DNA of 27,000 nt from Chrysomallon squamiferum (Eukaryota > Mollusca > Gastropoda > Neomphalida > Peltospiridae): positions 3,319,494-3,346,493 of the forward strand of contig CM022669.1 in assembly GCA_012295275.1 (NCBI GenBank). The letters are read 5' to 3'. Position numbers and translations under genes: made by a program. Position 1 is the stretch's first letter; each line of letters begins with the position of its first letter. Below are positions 21,417-27,000 of the stretch, piece by piece. Under the pieces are notes generated by a model that saw nothing but the letters and a program-made list of their open reading frames with translations, ran no database searches and was not told where the DNA came from.

Positions 21417-22330
21417 ACTAACGTCTCCAAAAAGTACTATTAGATAAGTAAATAAACACAAAAAAACCTACTGATGATTACATTTGTAATAATAATAATA
21501 ATCAAGAAATGTCTTTAACAACGTAAGAAATCAACAATAACACTGTTAATCACCCTGCATTATAATTACAAACAATCACTCAGCCATTTGAAACGATAAG
21601 CTTATATCCATAGGAGGCTGAAGCATACAAGTCTTGGGCGTCTGTACGAGGAGCGGTTAAACCAATATTGTATTTATGTGTTATAACAGTAGAATCTGCG
21701 AAAATAATTATCAGTGATTATGCTCTTCTTGAAATTATTTCTGGGATTTGAACCCTGTACCTCTAATTCTGTACCACTGCTTCACAGAGGTAGATAATTA
21801 AAGAACGACCCCAGTGAGTACGGAGTGTGGAAACGTGTGCAGAGTGAAGCCAATAACGCACTGATGAAGTTAACTTGCCCCTTTAAGACGCGACTGCCTG
21901 CCGTCTTCCACGTTGGCGTACGCCGTTGTGTATCGTTCTCACTGCCACCCCCACCGTTCGACTTTCAAAGAGACATGATGTCGTCTTGGAAAGGAACACG
22001 TCTACCACGACGCAGTCCCGCATGTGACAAAGGGGACAATGCGGTAATCAGCAACCCCGCGAAGAACGACAAAGGCAACGCGAGGCGGTTTGTTCGTGTG
22101 AAGGTTTTGAACTAGTCGGGCTGAATTGTAACTGAACTGTTTTTAGTTACTTTTTTATTATTTATTTTTTAAAAATTTCTTTTTAAAAAAAGTTAAAAAT
22201 TAAAAATTAAATATAATAATAAATAAATAAATAACAAATTAAATTTCTTTAATTTTTTTAGTAGGAGTTTATAAAATAAAACACGGAACATTTTGTAATA
22301 TTTTAGTGTGAAAGTAACTGAGCTAATTCT
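21417..22330. other. Intronic DNA with a repeat-poor island at about 21590-22120
   Basis: The island is GC-richer than its flanks. It holds a tRNA-like A-box/B-box remnant on the minus strand (21784-21744). The plus open frame 21825-22115 (96 codons, Arg- and Pro-rich) has no recognisable domain, and no supporting splice sites were found. Confidence 0.35.
21744..21784 (-). other. tRNA-like B-box and weak A-box, possible SINE remnant
   Basis: On the minus strand, TGAAGCAGTGGT (21784-21773) resembles an RNA polymerase III A-box, and GGTTCAAATCC (21754-21744) matches the B-box consensus. They are only 18 bases apart, against about 32 in a tRNA. So this is at best a deleted tRNA-derived SINE head, a class known in cephalopods. 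Confidence 0.3.

Positions 22331-22383
<53 letters not shown>
22331..22383. repeat. (AAT)n microsatellite
   Basis: About 17 AAT units. Confidence 0.96.
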
Positions 22384-22390
<7 letters not shown>

Positions 22391-22467
22391 CTGCATTATC
22401 ATCTTTATCTTGTTTATTCAAATTTAATTTCATGGTTTTAAAACAATGAAAATGATAAATAAATAAT

Positions 22468-22627
22468 TGATAATAATAATATGATGATGATAATAATAAT
22501 AATAATAATAGTTATAATAATAATAATAAAGATGATAATGATAAATAATAATAATAATGTAATGATAATGTAATTATAATAATAATAGTAATAATTATAA
22601 TTATTATTACTATTATTATTATTATTA
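22468..22627. repeat. Degenerate AAT/GAT array with near-perfect palindrome
   Basis: AAT and GAT units with changes of strand sense. At 22578-22598 and 22600-22620 the two 21-bp halves pair at 20 of 21 positions with a one-base centre. Confidence 0.9.
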
Positions 22628-22872
22628 AAAAAATGAAAATAATGATAAATAACATATTAAGCGAGCAAATAATATTAATAAAATGTAAAATAAGTTTATT
22701 AAATATATACTTTTAATATGAAATGCTTGCAAATAAATGTATATATAATAGTAAATATTCATGTTTATAAATATATTAAGTAGCATAATTATATTTATTA
22801 AATCATACATGAATTAAGAATCCAAAACCGAATAATATTTCTTAATTTTTATTTGAAAAATTATATATACTT
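22628..22872. other. AT-rich intronic DNA
   Basis: No gene or distinct repeat. Confidence 0.5.
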
Positions 22873-22896
22873 AATAAATAAATAAATAAATAAATA

Positions 22897-22932
<36 letters not shown>

Positions 22933-22935
22933 AAA
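22873..22935. repeat. (AAAT)n - (AAAG)n microsatellite
   Basis: About six AAAT units pass into about nine AAAG units. Confidence 0.96.
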
Positions 22936-23610
22936 AGGACGGAAAGATATTTTTTAAAACCCCCAAATATCAATAAAATTATATCGATTATTTATTTATT
23001 TATTTATTTATAACGATTAAAACCAAAAAATATTAATAATGAAGATAATAAAAACAGTTGTTATTTTTCTTCTTTTCAATTCTGAATAATATATAACATC
23101 ATTAATATAGCAAAGAAAATGGACTATTATGCACATAACACACAAAATAATGTTTAATAATAAACGTTCATGATTAAAATAAGAAACAATCCAACTAGCT
23201 CAGCTCAATATTTATTTTAAATTATTATTTTTGAAAAGTAAAAAGGGAAAAAAAAAACGAAAAAGAAAATCATTTCTTAACTGACTTTCTAAGTAACAAA
23301 AGAAACTATTCCTTAAGGAAATCATACTTAAAATTTTATTTCGTCTAATTAATTTTCATTTAAAATAAAAACGTACGTCTAAATGCTGTGTTGCTTTTTA
23401 AAAACTGAATCATAATTTGGTTTTTATTTAACAGGTACTCAAATACACATCTGTGTGTCATTATGGTGCGACATTTCGAGAATGAAAGTCAAGCAAAATC
23501 GTACTGAATGCCCGATCTAGCCACATGTATTCACAAAGCGTACTTGTCGGTACGGTACTGCAGTTTAAACAGACACAAATGTTATTATAGTCTGAAATGA
23601 AACACAGCAC
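22936..23610. other. Intronic DNA, mostly AT-rich
   Basis: A short (TTTA)n run lies at 22988-23011. From 23440 to 23600 the sequence is more complex, but nothing was recognised. Confidence 0.45.
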
Positions 23611-23930
23611 TGTGTGTGTTTATGTGTGAGTGTATGTACATGTGTGTATGTATGTATGTATGTATGTATGAATATATGTAGTATGTATGTACGTATGTAT
23701 GTATGTATATGTCATGATTTGAAGATTCTCTGTCTTATGTATGTATATGCATGTATTATAAGTATGCATGTATGTATGAATATTATTATAATCTAAACAG
23801 TTGGTCAGAATTAAAACATAAACTTGTTCTGTGTTTGTGTGTGTGTATGTATATGTATAAGTATGTATGTATGAATGTATGTACGCACGGATCTGCATAT
23901 CTGTGTACGTATATTCATGCATGTGTATGT
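23611..23930. repeat. Degenerate (TATG)n region
   Basis: Three TATG-rich patches (about 23640-23710, 23735-23780 and 23840-23885) with unique sequence between them. The Tyr/Cys/Val or Thr/His frames here come from the repeat. Confidence 0.88.
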
Positions 23931-24480
23931 CTGTTTTAATGTTTTAATGAATATTTGATGTGTGTATAATTATACATATATGTTTATGAGTATGTGAGCA
24001 GGAACATTTGTGCGCTACAAAAATCCTACTCTCATCAATATAATAGCTAATAATGTATATGAACTGCACCATAAATAATTTATGAAAGAGTAGAAATTCT
24101 TGAAAATATTTCAAAGAGGAAACAGCATCACACAAACGTAAGGATACCGATGTACTTATTTCATAAATGTCACTTTCGTTTCATAAAATATCATATACAG
24201 TGTTTGAATTTTGCAGTTGCCGTAAAAGTGTACGTCATCACATGCAAATAAAAGTCATTATTTTCTAATCACAGCAGACTACTGTTTGACATATTTCTTT
24301 TTGTATACATCTCTCGGTGCCTCAATAAAAGTATATGACGTCATAATGATGCAATAAACTGATAAACCCATTTAGACTGCTCAGAAACACCTATGGATTA
24401 TGTTGTTGTTGTTTTTCATTATTCCACAATAGTAACATTAATTTTATTTTCAGGATTTAAATGGTTTATGCAAATGTTTT
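23931..24480. other. Intronic DNA, no gene recognised
   Basis: Repeat-poor from about 24000. TGACGTCA occurs at 24336-24343. Confidence 0.4.
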
Positions 24481-24482
24481 TT

Positions 24483-24484
<2 letters not shown>

Positions 24485-24537
<53 letters not shown>

Positions 24538-24660
24538 CATAATCATAATCATAATAATAATAACAGTTACTGCTACTATTTCTACTTTTACAACTACTAC
24601 TGCTACTACTGCCACTACTACTACTGCAACTATTTCTAATTTTCCTACTATTACTACTAA
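24485..24660. repeat. (AAT)n - (AATC)n - (ACT)n compound array
   Basis: About 17 AAT units, then AATCAT units, then ACT/GCT-type trinucleotides to about 24660. Confidence 0.93.
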
Positions 24661-24779
24661 AAAGAAGAAAAGTAAATTGTTGCTGTTGCTACTTATTACC
24701 ATTCTTAATGTCGTCATCATCATTGTCGTCGTCATCACTAAATACTTTTATTATTATTACTTTTTAAAATTTTAAAACG

Positions 24780-25560
24780 AAATTCTGACGCATTTAACAA
24801 TCCTTCTAAACTAGCAATAAAAGAAGCCTATCCTGGCTTTAACGTGTTTTGTGCATGCACTGTACTAAGTCGCTGATTAATCAATGGCGAGGTTTGACAT
24901 TGAAACAAAAATGTAAAGCCATTAGAAATTAATTAAGAAAGGTTAAGATTATTAAACGGATATCTCCCAAACGACGACAAAGCCTTCAGATTCTATTAAA
25001 GCTTTTCAAAGAGAAAATCACGAAAGCTTATTGTTCGTTGAACAAGTTGACATATTTCTAAAACGGAATTGTTCTCAATGACTTAATTTCATTCCCACAC
25101 TACGGCAGCTTATGAACGGACCGGACAATGGACACGGGCAACAATTTGCTTTTAATTACGACTGCAAAAGAAATAATCCAATACAACCGTTTCTTAATTT
25201 CCTGGGAAATCGGAACGGCGTGTTATGTCTTCGGGGAAAATCTAGGGGGGTCGGAGGAAATTAAACGGCACAAACCCAATAATCAGTGGGAGAAATTTAC
25301 AAGGAATTAACGCCGCGTGAAATGAGTTATCAAGCGATATATTCTTTCTGTTGCCAGTCGCTAATCGTTCGTATGCAACAAAGACCATTAAGCTAACGCG
25401 GAACGCAAAATGCTGTTTTATTAATAAGAATCAGCAGCGAATGCAAGCAAAAAGACAGTCGTTAAGATGGTAGAATGTCTGGTTTGTGTCAGAACAGAAG
25501 ATAAATTATTCTATGCTCAATACAACGACCAGTCATATAGATCACTGAATTCATTTGTCA
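24780..25560. other. Repeat-free, complex island in the Islet intron
   Basis: About 780 bp without microsatellites and with visibly higher sequence complexity than its neighbours. It contains many TAAT/ATTA homeodomain-type cores and mixed GC words. The open frame 25128-25310 has no domain and no splice support. I read the island as a candidate conserved noncoding element. Confidence 0.45.
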
Positions 25561-25652
25561 CTCATGGTTAAATTTCTTTCTAGAAGAATTAACAATAACA
25601 ACAAAAATAACAATAGTAGCAATGCTGAAGAAACTCTAATGCTGCAAGATTT

Positions 25653-25695
25653 ATTCATTCATTCATTCATTCGTTCGTTCGTTCATTCTTTCGTT
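25653..25695. repeat. (ATTC)n / (GTTC)n microsatellite
   Basis: Five ATTC-type units followed by GTTC units, slightly imperfect at the right edge. Confidence 0.92.
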
Positions 25696-26200
25696 CTCAT
25701 TTCAATTCGTTTATATTTAAGTAAGAAATTAAAATCAAAGATTTATCTCCCGATATGTTATAGATTATTCTAATTTGACTTCTTTGAAAGTTTCCATCAT
25801 CTGAAACCTGCATCTGAATGATGAACTTTTGTGAAATATTCAAAATCCAATTTTTTTTCTTATGAAATGTAGCATCTATGTCTCTGTATCTGCACATTCA
25901 GATACATACAAACACACACACATACCTGCATACTTACAAACATAGATTCAGAGGCTTATATATACCTAGGTATGTGTATGTGCATATATGTATTTCTGTG
26001 TTTGTGTATGTGTGTTTCACTATTTAAAATTATAAATTATAAATCTAAGTTATCGAAGTTACACAAAGTCTTTGTATGTGTCTGCCAAGATAAATAAATA
26101 CGTATGAATGTACTGTTTTTGTTTTGTGTACATTTTTAAAACTAAGTCAATACTATTCTTGTTATGTGTATCTGTACAAAGACCCAAGCATTTTATATCC
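25696..26200. other. Intronic DNA with degenerate CA/TATG patch
   Basis: CA-rich at 25905-25925 and TATG/TG-rich at 25965-26015. No gene recognised. Confidence 0.5.
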
Positions 26201-27000
26201 GTGAATTAATCAAGTCAGTGATAATGACGGTTGTCTAATGTTTGTTTTCCGTGTGTCAGCTTAACTCTTGGTTTCTAAGTCTTCGGCGTTTCCTCCACCG
26301 CAAGAGATAATAGAGACACAGAGCGAGCACTTTGGCGACTCCGCTAGGAAAAATTCCGGTGTTTTTCAATTTGTTTTCCAGGCTAATTTTTCGTTGATAC
26401 ATCTGTCCGCAATCTCTCTAAATGACTTGCTCTGATTTTTTTTCGCACTTTCAAGATTTGCTCCCAGCACGTTCTGTGTTTGATGACAGAGTGACAGACA
26501 CACGCCGCGGCCTCTTAAACACGGTTCATTTTCATCAAATGACTTCGTTGGAAATGAGGAATTATACGTGTACAGGCACACAGCCAGCCACTGAAGGCCA
26601 CTCTGTGATTAGAAAACATTGCCGTTATTACACACAATTATAAGGAGATGGGAGACGGGGAAGGAAAAGGAGGGGAGTGTTTCAGCGCCGGCGACGCTGT
26701 TATTAAACAGGCAAGGGCAGTAATTTGGGGAAATTAAGTGACAGTTTGCCGTTTCGACTCTTCTGTGTGTCCCTCGCTTAACCGGAAATTGGCGCGGAGC
26801 AAATTAGACCGGAAGCCGAGTTGTAAAGAGCACGCGCTTCTCGCCGCCAGACGACCAGTTGATGGAGACAGACGTGACTTTCTCTGTATGTTTATTTGGC
26901 GCCAATTTTCAACGAAAACATGGCTATTTCACATCATTTGTCCGCTAAATATCTCTGCTCGGTAATTATGAAGTAAGTAAAGTTAAAAGCCTTGGTTAAA
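26201..27000. other. Repeat-free, GC-richer island at the right edge
   Basis: About 800 bp without microsatellites. A block at 26640-26940 is GC-richer and contains GGCGCGG and GGCGCCAATTTT words. Open frames on both strands (26366-26581, 26422-26643 and 26738-26965) show no homeodomain or LIM motif. Candidate regulatory DNA in the long Islet intron. Confidence 0.4.

Noticed and set aside
21825-22115. 96-codon Arg/Pro-rich open frame in a GC-richer island
   Set aside because: No recognisable domain, no splice sites or homologous motif, and it lies inside an Islet intron on the opposite strand. Kept only as part of an unexplained island.
26366-26965. Search for the Islet homeodomain exon in the GC-richer right edge
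   Set aside because: No WFQNKR-type homeodomain helix-3 motif or LIM Cys/His pattern in any frame.

Overview
The window looks like nuclear DNA from an animal with intron-rich genes. It is AT-rich and crowded with microsatellites: (CATA)n, (AAT)n, (GA)n, (CA)n and tetranucleotide arrays. It has no prokaryotic gene structure, no rRNA and no intact tRNA. The one gene that can be recognised has clear GT-AG splice sites. The protein matches the Islet LIM-homeodomain family at invertebrate-level divergence. Together with the repeat-dense, long-intron architecture, this suggests a lophotrochozoan, most likely a cephalopod mollusc such as an octopus. That species call is an inference.

The gene runs on the minus strand. 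An internal exon at 18957-19145 (63 codons) encodes the conserved stretch after the homeodomain, including the segment that in vertebrate ISL1 binds the LIM domains of LHX3. A GT-AG intron of about 3.75 kb (15205-18956) leads to the last coding exon at 15040-15204 (54 codons plus TGA). Both exons join in phase 0. The LIM domains and homeodomain must lie beyond the right edge, because no homeodomain exon is visible up to 27000. That makes the upstream intron at least 7.8 kb. If the last intron is not removed, translation runs 21 codons past the splice donor to a TAG at 18891, giving a different C-terminus. A strong 25-bp-arm inverted repeat (18728-18804) follows 87 bases after that stop.

Region by region: 1-14.4 kb is downstream intergenic DNA made of microsatellite arrays separated by repeat-free islands (about 1.09-1.5, 3.1-3.7, 5.1-5.55, 8.4-9.66, 10.2-10.9 and 12.4-13.25 kb). 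About 14.4-15.04 kb is the presumed 3' UTR and carries a degenerate 39-49-bp tandem repeat. 15.2-18.96 kb is the last intron, with a second degenerate tandem repeat of 37-38 bp at 17106-17300. 19.15-27 kb is the upstream intron: microsatellites up to about 24.7 kb, then two low-repeat, higher-complexity islands (24.78-25.56 and 26.2-27.0 kb) that are good candidates for conserved regulatory elements.

Apart from the Islet exons, I found no protein-coding gene I could defend. Most long open frames are translated microsatellites. I did not find a clearly new multi-gene system. The most interesting leads are the possible alternative Islet C-terminus with its adjacent hairpin, the two degenerate minisatellites in the same gene, and the repeat-free islands.
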